Shown here: positions 1 through 9,221 of the stretch, piece by piece
Layout: each line of letters starts with the position of its first letter
Numbering within the stretch: position 1 is the first letter of the stretch
Source: Candidatus Obscuribacterales bacterium
GTDB lineage: Bacteria > Cyanobacteriota > Vampirovibrionia > Obscuribacterales > Obscuribacteraceae
DNA: 64,000 nt
Reading direction: 5' to 3'
Assembly (NCBI GenBank): GCA_019747875.1
Contig: JAIEQI010000083.1
Coordinates: 1-64,000 of the forward strand
Position numbers and translations under genes: made by a program
The notes under the pieces: generated by a model
What the model saw: the letters and a program-made list of their open reading frames with translations, nothing else
Databases searched by the model: none
Told to the model about the DNA's origin: nothing

Positions 1-129
1 CTCCATACGAGAGCGAGTCACCAGCAGAAGTTAGAAGCCGGCAAGATGCTGGCGCCCGCGGGATTGAATGGAGCGAAGAATTCTGTGAGGTCATGGGCGG
101 ACGGGACGTCCGCGCGCCATGCGAGAGCG
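1..129. repeat. Dispersed palindromic repeat, copy 1 (modules A and B)
   Basis: This copy joins two hairpin modules found elsewhere in the window. Module B (about 32-65) has GAAGCCGGC, a short loop, then an imperfect GCTGGC arm. Module A (about 88-129) has TGGGCGGACGGGACGTCCGC, with a GCGGAC/GTCCGC stem. Module A recurs at 11388-11475 and 30880-31003; module B recurs at 19434-19470, 23811-23880 and 36826-36893. The element covers the first 28 codons of the open frame that becomes the GH31 gene. No transposase is linked to any copy. Confidence 0.75.
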
Positions 130-2574
130 TTGGCGCTTAGTTATGGTGAAGGTGAAATAGCGGGGGGCGAAATTGAGAGGCGGGCTGTTGATCTGCGTCT
201 GAATGACGTCCGCTTGCGATTGTACTTGCTTGCACCGAATGTGGTGCGAGTTCGCGCGGTCAAGGGGAGTTCGGACTTTTCCAAGAACCAGTCATTTGTA
301 GTTGAACCCAACGCTTTTGCTAGTGTCATGGGGATGGATACGGCAAGCTCTGACTCCTCAGCATCGTCGGGCTTTGCTATGAAAGATGGGGCTAAGGAAA
401 TTGAGCTGACGAATCCAAAATCTCAAATAACCGTTCGGATAGTAAAAAATCCATTGCAGCTGATTTTCCAAGATAAGGCAGGAAAGGTGATCAGCGAAGA
501 TCTGATTGATCGCCCGCTTCAACTGAATAGCAAAGGCTTTCAGGTCTGGAAATCTAGCCCGATTGACGAGCACTACTTTGGACTCGGTGACAAAACTGGA
601 CCGCTCGACCGGCGCGATCAAGCGTTCACATTCTGGAATACTGATGCGTTTCTATTTCAAGAGTCCACCGATCCGATTTATAAAAGTTTCCCGTTCATGC
701 TCGCGATGCGGAACGGCGCAGCTCACGGGATCTTCTTGAACAACACTTATCGCAGTTTCTTTGACTTCAACAAGAGTGTTAGAAACGCATACTCATTTGG
801 TGCCGAAGACGGAGAACTCGATTATTACTTTTTCTACGGACCTGATCCTAAAAAGGTGATTGAGGATTACACAAGACTTGTAGGCCGAATGCCGCTTCCC
901 CCTCTCTTTTCCTTGGGCTACCAGCAGAGTCGCGGCAGTTACTTCCCGGAAGCTCGAGTTATGCAGATTGCGCGCGAGTTGCGGCAGCGCAGAATCCCAA
1001 CCGATGTGATCTACTTTGATGGAGATTACAAACAAGACGCGCATCCTTTTACAGTTAATCGAAGTTACTTTCCAGACTTTGGAAGGGTAATTTCCAATCT
1101 TTCTCAACTCGGGTTCAAATCGATCATCAGTCTTGACCCCTATCTTGCGAAGGCTCCCGGGGAGGAGCCTTATGAGCAGGGAATCGCATCAGGTTACTTC
1201 GTCACAAACCCAGACGGCAAGCCGTTTGTCGGGCAGGTCTGGCCGGGGGAAGTCGTGTTTCCCGATTTCACTCGCGCTGCGGTGCGCAAATGGTGGGGCG
1301 GATTGCATGAGCGCTTTACGAAAATAGGTGTGCGGGGAATTTGGGACGACATGAACGAGCCTGCGCTCTTCAAAACGCCAGAGAAAACGCTGCCACTAGA
1401 TACGGTGCACAGCTTCGAGGGGCGCAAAACAGATCACCGCGAAGCGCATAACATATATGGAATGCAAAACACACGCGCGACATTTGAAGGTCTGATGAAT
1501 CTCCGCCCGAATCAGCGGCCCTTCATCTTAACGCGCTCCGGATTCTCGGGCAGTCAGCGCTACGCTGCAACTTGGACAGGTGACAACACATCTACATGGA
1601 ATCACATGCGCTTGTCGGTGCCCCAGCTTCTGAATTTGGGATTGTCCGGTCTTACATTTGCAGGATCCGATATTGGAGGTTTCAACGGATTCTCCGGTGG
1701 ACCAACGCCGGATTTGCTGACACGCTGGATGCAACTGGGCGCTTTCAATCCACTTTTTCGCAACCACTCCGACGGGGTTACAAGAGAGCGCGAGCCCTGG
1801 GTGGATGGGCCTGAGCACGAGGCAATTCGCAAACGCTTTATTGAAGAACGCTATAAACTGCTTCCTTATATATACACTTGTATGGAGGACGCTTCGCGAA
1901 CCGGTGTCCCGCTGATGCGCCCGATGTTTCTAGAATTTCCGTCCGATTCATCTGTTATTACGAACGCTGAGCAGTATATGTTTGGACCATCATTGCTTGT
2001 AGCTCCGCGTCTTTGGGATATTCATGGGCAGTATGTCGTACGGCTGCCAGCCGGCAACTGGTATGACTATTGGACTGGAAAAAAAGTGAAAGGTGACCAA
2101 ACTCTTTCGGTTGATCCACCAATTAGTACGGCACCCATTTACGTGAGGGGCTCTTCGATTGTCCCTATGCAGTCAGTTGTCCAGCATGTTGAAGAAGCGC
2201 CTGAGGGTCCATTGGAATTGCGCGTATACCTGTCCGGCGACGCAACAGAGAAAGCAGATCAAGAATTCTACTTCGATGATGGCGATACGTTCGATTATAA
2301 GGCAGGCAAATTTTTGAAATTAAAAGTGTCTGTAAGCAAGGCTGGTGCTAACGATCTGAATGTGAAAGTTTCCTCTTCGGGTGATTACGCACTCAAGCAG
2401 AAGCAAGTTCGCATCGTTGTTTTTGGATTAGCAAAGCCTGCTCAATCTGTTTCGTTTGACGGATCAGCAATCAGTGGATGGAAATTCGAAATTGAAAATG
2501 AGAGCCTTTCGCTTCCGCCAACCGACTTTATTGCAGGCAAGACGCAAGATATCCAGATTGCTTTGAAGAATTGA
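46..2574 (+). CDS. Glycoside hydrolase family 31 (alpha-glucosidase-like)
   Basis: Likely hydrolyses alpha-glycosidic bonds from the non-reducing end of glucans or disaccharides. The GH31 barrel is complete: nucleophile motif WDDMNEP with Asp435 and acid/base motif WTGDNTS with Asp513 (counted from base 46), preceded by the N-terminal beta-sandwich and followed by beta-sandwich and DUF5110-like C-terminal parts. About 840 residues is normal for the family. The first 28 codons lie in a dispersed repeat, so the true start is probably near the TTG at 130 or later, or the original 5' end was replaced by the repeat. No signal peptide is visible, so a cytoplasmic location is likely unless the 5' end was lost. 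Exact substrate is not predictable; alpha-xylosidase or related activities are possible. Confidence 0.9.
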   Translation: MLAPAGLNGAKNSVRSWADGTSARHARALALSYGEGEIAGGEIERRAVDLRLNDVRLRLYLLAPNVVRVRAVKGSSDFSKNQSFVVEPNAFASVMGMDTASSDSSASSGFAMKDGAKEIELTNPKSQITVRIVKNPLQLIFQDKAGKVISEDLIDRPLQLNSKGFQVWKSSPIDEHYFGLGDKTGPLDRRDQAFTFWNTDAFLFQESTDPIYKSFPFMLAMRNGAAHGIFLNNTYRSFFDFNKSVRNAYSFGAEDGELDYYFFYGPDPKKVIEDYTRLVGRMPLPPLFSLGYQQSRGSYFPEARVMQIARELRQRRIPTDVIYFDGDYKQDAHPFTVNRSYFPDFGRVISNLSQLGFKSIISLDPYLAKAPGEEPYEQGIASGYFVTNPDGKPFVGQVWPGEVVFPDFTRAAVRKWWGGLHERFTKIGVRGIWDDMNEPALFKTPEKTLPLDTVHSFEGRKTDHREAHNIYGMQNTRATFEGLMNLRPNQRPFILTRSGFSGSQRYAATWTGDNTSTWNHMRLSVPQLLNLGLSGLTFAGSDIGGFNGFSGGPTPDLLTRWMQLGAFNPLFRNHSDGVTREREPWVDGPEHEAIRKRFIEERYKLLPYIYTCMEDASRTGVPLMRPMFLEFPSDSSVITNAEQYMFGPSLLVAPRLWDIHGQYVVRLPAGNWYDYWTGKKVKGDQTLSVDPPISTAPIYVRGSSIVPMQSVVQHVEEAPEGPLELRVYLSGDATEKADQEFYFDDGDTFDYKAGKFLKLKVSVSKAGANDLNVKVSSSGDYALKQKQVRIVVFGLAKPAQSVSFDGSAISGWKFEIENESLSLPPTDFIAGKTQDIQIALKN

Positions 2575-2596
2575 CGAAAAAAAATCCAGGTTTGTG

Positions 2597-2672
2597 ATCT
2601 GGGGTAAAGCCTGTTTATTGATCCGGGCTATCGTCCTAAGCTATAGGAACGTTCGTGTTCGGAGAATATTTT
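2597..2672 (+). promoter_or_regulatory. Duplicated upstream region of the VIT-VWA genes, copy 1
   Basis: TGATCTGGGGTAAAGCCTGT at 2597 is almost identical to TGATCTGGGGTAAAACCTGT at 5688, and both lie roughly 75 bases before the start of a VIT-VWA gene. Similarity fades towards the start codons but purine-rich ribosome sites align. It is probably a promoter or 5' UTR duplicated with the gene. I do not see clear -35/-10 boxes, so the exact function is open. Confidence 0.5.
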
Positions 2673-5534
2673 ATGGGGCAACGTGAGTCACGCCTTTCCG
2701 TTTTGCTGCGTCCATTTTCGGCTGCCGTTCTAACTGTTGTCTTACCGCTTTCCGGAATAATAGGCAGCGTCACTGTTCCTGCTGCAAAAGCCATAGGCGT
2801 CAGTGGTGCCGCAGGTGATATTGCCAATTGCGGGGAGATTGGATTTCTTGTGGCTGTCGCTGGTAAAAGCAAGCAGACCCTTGGCCGCTGCCCCTTGAAG
2901 CATACGGACGTGAACGCCGAAGTCGCTGGTTTCGTTTCACGCGTTACAGTAAAACAGCAATTCCACAACCCCTACAAGGAAAAAATTGAAGCCGTTTATA
3001 CATTTCCTCTTCCGGAAAACGCAGCTGTCGACGAGATGACTATGAAGATCGGCAACCGGGTAATTAAAGGCAGCATTAAACAGAAGGAGGAAGCCCGCGA
3101 GATTTATGACGCCGCCAAAAGGAGAGGGCACGTAGCTTCGTTACTAGATCAAGAACGTCCAAACATTTTTACTCAAGCGGTCGCCAACATCGAACCAGGC
3201 CAAAATATAGATATCGAGCTAAAGTACGTCAATATTCTGAAGTACGATTCAGGGGCATTCACTTTCAGCTTTCCGACAGTGGTTGGTCCGCGATTCATGC
3301 CTGGTGATCGCAACGGGCGCAGCGGACCTGGTACCAGCAGCGATACGGACGATGTTCCCGATGCATCCCGTATAAGCCCTCCTAATGCACCTCAAGGTGA
3401 ACGCGCCGGGCATGACATTTCAATCGCGATCAGCATCAACTCGGCCGTTCCGATCGATTCAATAAATTCTAAGTTGCACCAGGTCAATATCGTTCGTCAG
3501 GGCCCAGCCCAAGCTCGGGTAAGTCTAAAGCCCTCTGACAAAATTCCAAACCGGGATTTTGTGGTGAGTTGGAATGTTGCTGCTGATCAAGTGCGCAGTG
3601 GCTATCTTGCGCATGGGGATGAAAAAGGCGGGGTCTTTTCGCTAATTCTAGTTCCCCCAAAACGTGTCACTCCCAAGATCGTAGCCCCTAAGGAAATGGT
3701 CTTTCTAATCGATTGCTCTGGCTCGCAAGCCGGACCACCCATTCAAAAAGCGAAAGAAACGATGAACTACATTTTGGATCACATGAATCCAAATGATACA
3801 TTCCAAATCATCACCTTTAACAACAATGCTACTTTCTTCGCCCATGAACCGCAGCCGTGTTCTGCGGCAACTACCGAGCGTGCTCATCGATTTCTGGAGA
3901 GTTTGCGTGCCGAAGGTGGCACCTGGATGGCATCGGCCGTGGAGGAAGCATGCAATTTGCCGAATCCTGAAAATCGGCTTCGCATTGTCACCTTCATGAC
4001 TGATGGCTTTGTTGGAAATGATTTCGAGATCATTAGCATGATCAAAAAACATCGCGGAAGATCTAGATGGTTCTCCTTTGGAACCGGCAACTCAGTAAAT
4101 CGCTTCTTGATCGACAAAATCGCTGCAGAAGGCGGTGGTGAGTCCGAGTATGTTCTTTTGAACTCGTCGGCAGAAGAAGTCGGTAAAAAGTTTTATGATC
4201 GTATTAGCTCACCTGTATTGACCGACATCAGTGTTCAATTCACAGGTGTTGATGTTAAAGAAGTCTATCCGAAAGAACAAACGGACCTCTGGGCGCAAAG
4301 ACCTCTATGCTTGACTGGGCGCTACCTGAAGCCCGGTCAGGGAAAAGTAATTTTGACGGGATATTCTGGCGGCAAACCCTACAAGCAAGAGATACCTCTT
4401 TCATTTGCGGGAAAACAACCTGAAAATGCAGTTCTAAAATCTATTTGGGCAAGAGCGAAGGTAGATAGGTTGATGTCCGAGGACTGGCTGGGGATGCAGA
4501 GCGGTCACCCTCAGAAAGAACTCAAAGAGGAAATAATTGCCACCGCATTGAAATATCACATCATGACGCAGTTCACTTCCTTCGTTGCCGTTGAAGACGA
4601 TTGTGCCACCGCTGGAGGTGCGGCGAAAACAGTCAATGTTCCCGTAGAGGTGCCTCAGGGCATGCAAGCGCAAACGAACTCGATCCAGCCTTTGCCGTAC
4701 CCAACGTCAACGTCATATCGTCGTGTAAAGTCACTTGGGACGCTTGCACCTGTGGTTGCAGCTAGTGGAGGACGTTCGTCCTATCCGGCGAGCCTTGCTT
4801 CTGGCTCCGAACGCAGAGGTGGACTTCCGACGAACATGGGTAAATTTGTTCATCTGCCTGGTGATACTCAATATAGCCAGTCTTACTCGAGTCGGTCTGA
4901 TACTGGCGCTAGCCAAAACTCTGCACCCACAAATCAGAATGCTCTATCTAACAGTGGGCTTCCAAGTCTGGCGCCATCAAGCCTTGCTACGTCTGTAAGA
5001 ACCAGTGGATTTTCGGACTCTGCCTTTGGAGATGAAGGGGCGCCGGGTCCAGCAGCATTGGGAGGACTAGGGTCTGGCGGCGGATCTGGCTCTGGCGGGG
5101 GCGGCAGTGGTGCGGGCTCTGCGTATCGAGTTGAGTCTGTTGATTCAGCCGCATTCCCATACATCAACGAGAAAAACCACGGCAATAAGCGTAAAGTCGA
5201 AAGGAGCGGGCAAACTAGTGCAACCGACAAGTTGTCCACACGACCTGCGGTCATTTCGGCAGAGTTGACCGAGCTAATCATGCGCCTGGAGCAACGCGCC
5301 AAGGGGCGCGGCAAGGATGCTTTATTTGCAAAACGGCAATTGTCCGAACCATACAAGATCAAGATCACCTTGAGGGAAATTCCCGCAAAGGATTTGCTAG
5401 CTTCTTTGAAGTCGCTCGGATTCAAATTGGAAAAGGTTCAAGGCTCAGTGTTGCTTGGGCAATTCAGTCTCTCTAAGATTGAGAATTTGGCTAAGCTGGA
5501 AAATATAGAGCGCATTGAGAAAGCTCCCAGTTGA
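2673..5534 (+). CDS. Secreted VIT and von Willebrand factor A domain protein, copy 1
   Basis: About 953 residues from the ATG at 2673, which has GGAG ten bases upstream; a GTG at 2655 is an alternative. Order: signal sequence (about 10-45), VIT domain (about 70-200, with the conserved LKHTDV and YTFPLPE segments), VWA domain with a MIDAS motif DCSGS (Asp347), TWM and TDG metal-site residues, then a long Ser/Gly-rich linker and a C-terminal domain ending LEKVQGS...LAKLENIERIE. That tail resembles the small beta-alpha-beta domains ending many secreted bacterial proteins (subtilisin-prodomain-like, inference). The family resembles vertebrate inter-alpha-trypsin inhibitor heavy chains; in bacteria these are secreted or surface proteins thought to bind proteins in a metal-dependent way. 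Paralogous to the next gene, same strand. Confidence 0.88.
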   Translation: MGQRESRLSVLLRPFSAAVLTVVLPLSGIIGSVTVPAAKAIGVSGAAGDIANCGEIGFLVAVAGKSKQTLGRCPLKHTDVNAEVAGFVSRVTVKQQFHNPYKEKIEAVYTFPLPENAAVDEMTMKIGNRVIKGSIKQKEEAREIYDAAKRRGHVASLLDQERPNIFTQAVANIEPGQNIDIELKYVNILKYDSGAFTFSFPTVVGPRFMPGDRNGRSGPGTSSDTDDVPDASRISPPNAPQGERAGHDISIAISINSAVPIDSINSKLHQVNIVRQGPAQARVSLKPSDKIPNRDFVVSWNVAADQVRSGYLAHGDEKGGVFSLILVPPKRVTPKIVAPKEMVFLIDCSGSQAGPPIQKAKETMNYILDHMNPNDTFQIITFNNNATFFAHEPQPCSAATTERAHRFLESLRAEGGTWMASAVEEACNLPNPENRLRIVTFMTDGFVGNDFEIISMIKKHRGRSRWFSFGTGNSVNRFLIDKIAAEGGGESEYVLLNSSAEEVGKKFYDRISSPVLTDISVQFTGVDVKEVYPKEQTDLWAQRPLCLTGRYLKPGQGKVILTGYSGGKPYKQEIPLSFAGKQPENAVLKSIWARAKVDRLMSEDWLGMQSGHPQKELKEEIIATALKYHIMTQFTSFVAVEDDCATAGGAAKTVNVPVEVPQGMQAQTNSIQPLPYPTSTSYRRVKSLGTLAPVVAASGGRSSYPASLASGSERRGGLPTNMGKFVHLPGDTQYSQSYSSRSDTGASQNSAPTNQNALSNSGLPSLAPSSLATSVRTSGFSDSAFGDEGAPGPAALGGLGSGGGSGSGGGGSGAGSAYRVESVDSAAFPYINEKNHGNKRKVERSGQTSATDKLSTRPAVISAELTELIMRLEQRAKGRGKDALFAKRQLSEPYKIKITLREIPAKDLLASLKSLGFKLEKVQGSVLLGQFSLSKIENLAKLENIERIEKAPS

Positions 5535-5687
5535 TGGTAAACCTCGCTTGAGAGCGAAGCAAAACTCCCAAAAGATGCGGTGCAGTTAAACAAGATTCCA
5601 AGAATGAGGGTCTGGATATTAGGACGCTTGAGCGCGCTCGAACAATGGCGTGCTTCAGAAAATTTATCAAGAAAAATGGATGATCAT

Positions 5688-5761
5688 TGATCTGGGGTAA
5701 AACCTGTTCATTTAGTCGAAGGGCAGGACTAGACTAACGGAATCCGTTTCGGGGATAAGCG
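5688..5761 (+). promoter_or_regulatory. Duplicated upstream region of the VIT-VWA genes, copy 2
   Basis: Second copy of the 20-base block seen at 2597, at the same distance from its gene. It ends with GGGGATAAGCG just before the ATG at 5762, a usable ribosome site. That it keeps its own copy of the block suggests gene 2 can be transcribed separately from gene 1 despite being in the same direction. Confidence 0.5.
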
Positions 5762-8311
5762 ATGAAGCCAACTGCCAGTGTGCTCTTAGTTACGTGCGCG
5801 TACTCGACCCTTGCACTCTCGGTTTCATTTTTTCTAACTGTTTCGTTCATGTTCATTGGTTCTGGCCCGCTTGCGTTTGCGGCTGGTTTTTCTTCGTCGC
5901 CACTGTCTTCTGGCGCTCAAGCAAGTTCTCTGCAAGCTGTGTCAACAGCTAAAAAGGAAAAGCTTGGGCGCTTTCCGCTGAAGCACACTGACGTTAAAGC
6001 TGATGTATCTGGCTTCGTCGCTAGTGTAACTGTCAATCAGCAGTTCCATAATCCCTATAATGAAAAGATTGAAGCCATCTATACTTTCCCGTTGCCTGAA
6101 GATTCGGCAGTTAACGAGATGACGATGAAGATTGGTAGCCGAACGATTAAGGGCTCGATAAGAGAGCGGCAGGACGCGCGGGACATCTATGATTCTGCTG
6201 TTATGCGAGGAAGTGTTGCGTCACTTTTGGATCAAGAGCGTCCGAACGTGTTCACACAAGCGGTGGCAAACATAGAACCTGGCGAGAATATTGATATTGA
6301 GATCAAATACGTTAGTACATTGAAGTACGATTCGGGCAAGTTTTCTTTTACGTTTCCAACCATTGTCGATACTCGCTTCATACCTGGATTGGCGGCAGCG
6401 GGCGGCTCGCGCCTCGTGGGACTTGGTGAACCTGTTCCTGACTCAGAGCTGCTCAATGCACAGCATCTATCGCAGGGACAGCGTTCCGGCCATGACATTT
6501 CAATTGCTTTGAGAATTAATTCACCAGTAGCTATAGGAGACATTTCATCGGAGCTGCACGAAGTGAATATTCACCGCGAAGGACCTATGCAAGCTCAAGT
6601 TTACCTTCAAGCGGCGGATAGCATTCCTAATCGTGACTTTGTTGCTAGCTGGGAAATGGCTTCAGGGCAAATGTCCAGCGGATACCTGACTCATGGCGAT
6701 CGCAACGGTGGGTTCTTTTCTCTGGTTATGTTTCCGCCAAAAAGAATGGAGACGCAGAATGTGACGCCTAAGGAAATGATTTTTTTGATCGACTGCTCTG
6801 GCTCTCAAGCTGGCATGCCAATGCTAAAAGCAAAAGAAGCATTGCGCTACATCTTGTATCACATGAACCCAAAAGATACGTTCCAAGTCATTGCGTTCAA
6901 TCAAGGTGAGTCTTATTCTTCGATCAAGCCGGAGATTGCTTCTCCTGAAATGAAGCAGCGTGCGTTGAACTTCATCGATGGCCTAAAAGCACGTGGGGGA
7001 ACCTGGATGGCGCCTGTGGTAGAAAAGGCATGTTCATTACCAGCTCCTGCAAATCGGTTGCGCATTGTAACCTTCATGACTGACGGAAAAGTCGGAAACG
7101 ATTTTCAAGTCATTGATATGATCAAGCGTCATAGAGGTAGTTCCAGGTGGTTTGCATTTGGAACTGGCGATTCCGTTAATCGCTTCCTGATCGATAAAAT
7201 TGCGGCTGAAGGTGGAGGAGAAGCCGAATATGTTTTGTCGAACTCCTCATCCGAAGAAATTGGAAAGAGGTTTTACAGTCGAATCAGCTCACCAGTGCTT
7301 ACGAATCTTAAGGTTGAGTTCAAGGGATTAGAGGTAAAGGATGTTTTTCCTAAGGAAGTGGCTGACCTCTGGGCACAGAAACCCCTCGTCATTACTGGTC
7401 GGTATCTTAAGGCAGGCAGTGCTAAGGCGATTCTTACCGGGTTTGCAGGAACTAAGCCTTATAGGCAGGAGTTGACCCTGGCTATCCCTCAGGCACAACC
7501 TGAAAATGCTGTGCTCAAATCCGTGTGGGCTAGAGCAAAAGTCGATCGACTGATGAGCGAAAATTGGTCAGCAATGCAATTCGGTATACCCAATACCGAG
7601 TTGCAGGAGGAGATAACAGCAACAGCAATCAAGTATCACATTTTGAGTCAATTCACCTCTTTTGTTGCTGTCGAAGATAACGCGGCCACCGCAGATGGTG
7701 TTCCGCGAACAGATGGTCCGCCCTCTCGGACCGTGCGCATGCCAGTTGAGTCAGTAACAAAGGCGCACTCTCCGATCAGGAGATCGGGTGTTCACGATGC
7801 TGGTCCAGCAAAACCGAAGGCAACGGCATTTGGTAATCACACAAGTATCTGGAGTTCATTTGTAAGAGATGCTCGGGACAGTTCTTCTGAAGATACTTAT
7901 CATGCCAGATCGACTATAGCGTCGCTGGGTTCACGAGGCTTGTCGGCCGCAGTCCCGTATGCTAGTTTCTCCAGTCGTGCCAATGCGTTTTCAACGCACA
8001 TTTCTGCAGAAAAACTTCAAGTATCTCCTGGCGCCCTGGGAACAAGCTATGGGACTGCAGCTCATACCGTAGTGCGCGGATCTAAGATTTCGATTCCAAA
8101 CAAGATAAGCGAGCAATCTAGATCGAAGGTTCGCCTTGTCAAACTCTTTCTCAAGCTAAATCCGGATGAGAGGTTGATTGCGAAATTGAGAAAGTTAGGA
8201 CTGGAAGTTACACACATACAGGAACGGATTATTTTTGGATCCATTCGCTCAGACTTGATTCCTGAATTGTCACGCTTGCAAGGTGTGATAAAGGTAGAGG
8301 AACTCAATTAG
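5762..8311 (+). CDS. Secreted VIT and von Willebrand factor A domain protein, copy 2
   Basis: 849 residues. An N-terminal hydrophobic stretch (about 8-42) looks like a signal peptide or anchor. The VIT domain and VWA domain (MIDAS DCSGS, Asp344) match the preceding gene closely through residue ~640, including the IKYHI...QFTSFVAVED segment that closes the conserved part. The linker is shorter and less glycine-rich, while the C-terminal tail (SKVRLVKLFLKL to VIKVEELN) keeps the same pattern as copy 1. Divergence concentrated in the linker suggests conserved ends and a flexible spacer. Role is inferred as extracytoplasmic adhesion or protein binding; no sorting signal is evident. Confidence 0.87.
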   Translation: MKPTASVLLVTCAYSTLALSVSFFLTVSFMFIGSGPLAFAAGFSSSPLSSGAQASSLQAVSTAKKEKLGRFPLKHTDVKADVSGFVASVTVNQQFHNPYNEKIEAIYTFPLPEDSAVNEMTMKIGSRTIKGSIRERQDARDIYDSAVMRGSVASLLDQERPNVFTQAVANIEPGENIDIEIKYVSTLKYDSGKFSFTFPTIVDTRFIPGLAAAGGSRLVGLGEPVPDSELLNAQHLSQGQRSGHDISIALRINSPVAIGDISSELHEVNIHREGPMQAQVYLQAADSIPNRDFVASWEMASGQMSSGYLTHGDRNGGFFSLVMFPPKRMETQNVTPKEMIFLIDCSGSQAGMPMLKAKEALRYILYHMNPKDTFQVIAFNQGESYSSIKPEIASPEMKQRALNFIDGLKARGGTWMAPVVEKACSLPAPANRLRIVTFMTDGKVGNDFQVIDMIKRHRGSSRWFAFGTGDSVNRFLIDKIAAEGGGEAEYVLSNSSSEEIGKRFYSRISSPVLTNLKVEFKGLEVKDVFPKEVADLWAQKPLVITGRYLKAGSAKAILTGFAGTKPYRQELTLAIPQAQPENAVLKSVWARAKVDRLMSENWSAMQFGIPNTELQEEITATAIKYHILSQFTSFVAVEDNAATADGVPRTDGPPSRTVRMPVESVTKAHSPIRRSGVHDAGPAKPKATAFGNHTSIWSSFVRDARDSSSEDTYHARSTIASLGSRGLSAAVPYASFSSRANAFSTHISAEKLQVSPGALGTSYGTAAHTVVRGSKISIPNKISEQSRSKVRLVKLFLKLNPDERLIAKLRKLGLEVTHIQERIIFGSIRSDLIPELSRLQGVIKVEELN

Positions 8312-8418
8312 AAGACACTTAGGGTTCCCACCATGAATAGTGAATCACTGCCGTAACATTGAATTGCTCTGCAATTCGCTCCGTGTTAAGGTGGGACTGG
8401 AATCTCAGGTATCCAGGC

Positions 8419-8946
8419 ATGAAAGAAACCTTTGGCGCTGTTTTTGATAAGTCCGGTGCATACCGATATAGGCTCTGGCGCCACTGGGATCCAGCTCTGC
8501 CAAAGCTTTGTATTGTAATGCTGAACCCGAGTACCGCCGATGCGGTGCAGAACGACCCGACTATTACGCGTTGTCTAAACCTGGCTAAGGAATGGGGCTA
8601 TGGTGGAGTAGAAGTCGTAAATCTCTTCGCTTATAGAGCTACCAGTCCGCGGGATCTCTGGCAGTCTGAGGATCCGGTTGGTCCGGCCAATGACCGCTAT
8701 ATTAAGTACGCTGCGGCTCATTCCGAGGCTTGTGTTGTTGCCTGGGGCAATTTGCCGCCTACTCGTTTGGCTCGCGCTAAAGCTGTAATGCAGATCTTGG
8801 GGCGCCGAAAATTGCTTTGCCCTGGTGTCACGAAACTAGCCCATCCAAGACATCCTTTGTATTTGTCTTCGGAAGTTCAACTGGAGGAGTTCGCAGGCTA
8901 TGAAATGCCGGCGGGCAAGCTCCCAATTGCGTCAGGTTTGAATTAG
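8419..8946 (+). CDS. DUF1643 family protein
   Basis: About 175 residues from the ATG at 8419; an in-frame ATG-like extension to 8359 lacks conserved sequence. The core VMLNPSTADAVQNDPTITRC, the VEVVNLFAYRATSPRDL segment and the VAWG motif are the hallmarks of DUF1643, a widespread bacterial and phage family of unknown biochemical function. Neighbouring genes do not indicate a pathway. No membrane segments. Confidence 0.85.
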   Translation: MKETFGAVFDKSGAYRYRLWRHWDPALPKLCIVMLNPSTADAVQNDPTITRCLNLAKEWGYGGVEVVNLFAYRATSPRDLWQSEDPVGPANDRYIKYAAAHSEACVVAWGNLPPTRLARAKAVMQILGRRKLLCPGVTKLAHPRHPLYLSSEVQLEEFAGYEMPAGKLPIASGLN

Positions 8947-9051
8947 TCTACAAAGCGTCCGCAAAGATCATCAAGTATGGCACTAAGTTCGGCTTGGGTC
9001 GTCTCAGTTCTTGTCGTTGGGAGCTAAACGTCAGAATGGGGAGAGATGACA

Positions 9052-9183
9052 ATGAAATATCCAGGTCGTTTTCCAGATATGCCCTCCCGGCCGCTTGAGT
9101 TTATCGCGCATCCGGTTGTGCTGTTTGTGATTCTATTGAGCATTTGCGCCATGGTTTGGCAGATAACTATGGGCCGCATGTAG
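9052..9183 (+). CDS. Small single-pass membrane protein (43 aa)
   Basis: The frame reads MKYPGRFPDMPSRPLEFI, then a hydrophobic helix (about residues 22-39, HPVVLFVILLSICAMVW) and a short basic tail. GGGGAG at 9038-9043 is eight bases before the ATG at 9052; the in-frame ATG at 9046 is too close to it. Function unknown. Several other small one-helix proteins lie in this window at 15249, 19470 and 23940. Confidence 0.55.
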   Translation: MKYPGRFPDMPSRPLEFIAHPVVLFVILLSICAMVWQITMGRM

Positions 9184-9221
9184 TCTGGCCGGTTCAAATT
9201 CTGAACCGAAGCTGTCGTAAC

